64,000 bases of DNA from contig DJVA01000034.1 of NCBI GenBank assembly GCA_002440705.1, positions 53,065 to 117,064 of the forward strand, in the 5' to 3' direction. The notes beneath the pieces were generated by a model that made no database searches, was not told where the DNA came from, and saw nothing but the letters and a program-made list of their open reading frames with translations. Positions 63,980-64,000 of the stretch are shown piece after piece. The position numbers were made by a program, and so were the translations under genes. Numbering within the stretch: the first letter of the stretch is position 1; each line of letters begins with the position of its first letter. This DNA comes from Flavobacteriaceae bacterium UBA6268. GTDB taxonomy: Bacteria; Bacteroidota; Bacteroidia; Flavobacteriales; Flavobacteriaceae.

Positions 63980-64000
63980 TCTTCAATCTTCAATCTTCAA
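63980..64000 (+). repeat. Short tandem repeat at the right edge
   Basis: TCTTCAA three times in a row (63980-64000), continuing off the window. Preceded by 31 bases without a gene. Heptamer repeats of this kind lie between genes in many Bacteroidota. Confidence 0.75.

Overview
The window reads as an ordinary, gene-dense chromosome segment of a member of the Flavobacteriaceae (Bacteroidota), probably marine. The reasons are: flavobacterial families throughout (PorX, DUF4097/DUF2807 proteins, an LpxC-FabZ fusion, a TIGR02757 protein, BatA-like VWA proteins, a DUF5916 protein); many lipoproteins and short MKK-type signal peptides; almost no Shine-Dalgarno sequences; and repeated -7 boxes of the Bacteroidota form TAnnTTTG. 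I see no tRNA, rRNA, IS element, prophage or CRISPR array, and nearly every gene is intact. The left end cuts through lon and the right end stops inside a short tandem repeat.

Layout. 1-678: start of lon (-). 889-3801: ECF sigma factor, anti-sigma-like membrane protein and two secreted beta-repeat proteins (envelope-stress type operon). 3860-7461 (-): triple-domain lipoprotein, UMF1-type MFS transporter, M48 lipoprotein protease. 7588-10427 (+): small lipoprotein, two overlapping msrB genes (one exported, one cytosolic), lpdA. 10469-15151 (-): fabG, VWA membrane protein, SPFH protein, outer-membrane barrel and aroQ in one run. 15260-21421 (-): lipid A block lpxD, lpxC-fabZ, lpxA, efp, then a second lpxD-like gene, an NTF2-like gene and sucD. 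21462-26903: HD phosphohydrolase (-), then porX, tsaE, a 45-residue lipoprotein overlapped by a membrane protein, and ald. 26907-34147: DUF4258 protein, TPR/AraC regulator, proline dehydrogenase, aroB, an acidic-tailed protein, DinB, Lrp/AsnC regulator and M14 carboxypeptidase. 34440-37283: XRE regulator with a striking operator cluster, a small lipoprotein, then divergent cysteine dioxygenase and a group II PLP decarboxylase. 37270-43666: parC, parE, lipoprotein, ychF. 43795-49542: two small secreted Lys-rich proteins, VOC protein, ferredoxin, LuxC-type acyl-CoA reductase, serC, serA, DUF937 protein. 49656-54496: DUF6146-like lipoprotein, small membrane protein, His-rich secreted protein, TonB receptor, membrane protein, folE, msrA. 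54677-63948: DUF5916 protein, lolD-like ATPase, TIGR02757 protein, lipoprotein, BatA-like protein, a dihydroorotase homologue without its metal site, two DUF4870-like proteins and an alpha/beta hydrolase.

Functional links. Most genes are housekeeping: lipid A synthesis, shikimate steps (aroB, aroQ), serine synthesis (serC, serA), topoisomerase IV, methionine sulfoxide repair (msrA and two msrB) and secretion control (porX). The points most worth following up are a likely cysteine-to-hypotaurine gene pair with a eukaryote-like cysteine dioxygenase; a repeated TTGTAAA/GTAAACA operator around the XRE/M14 intergenic region; a metal-site-less dihydroorotase next to a BatA-like gene; a second LpxD lacking one active-site histidine; and several compact promoter/terminator overlaps. 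I did not find a system that I would call wholly new.
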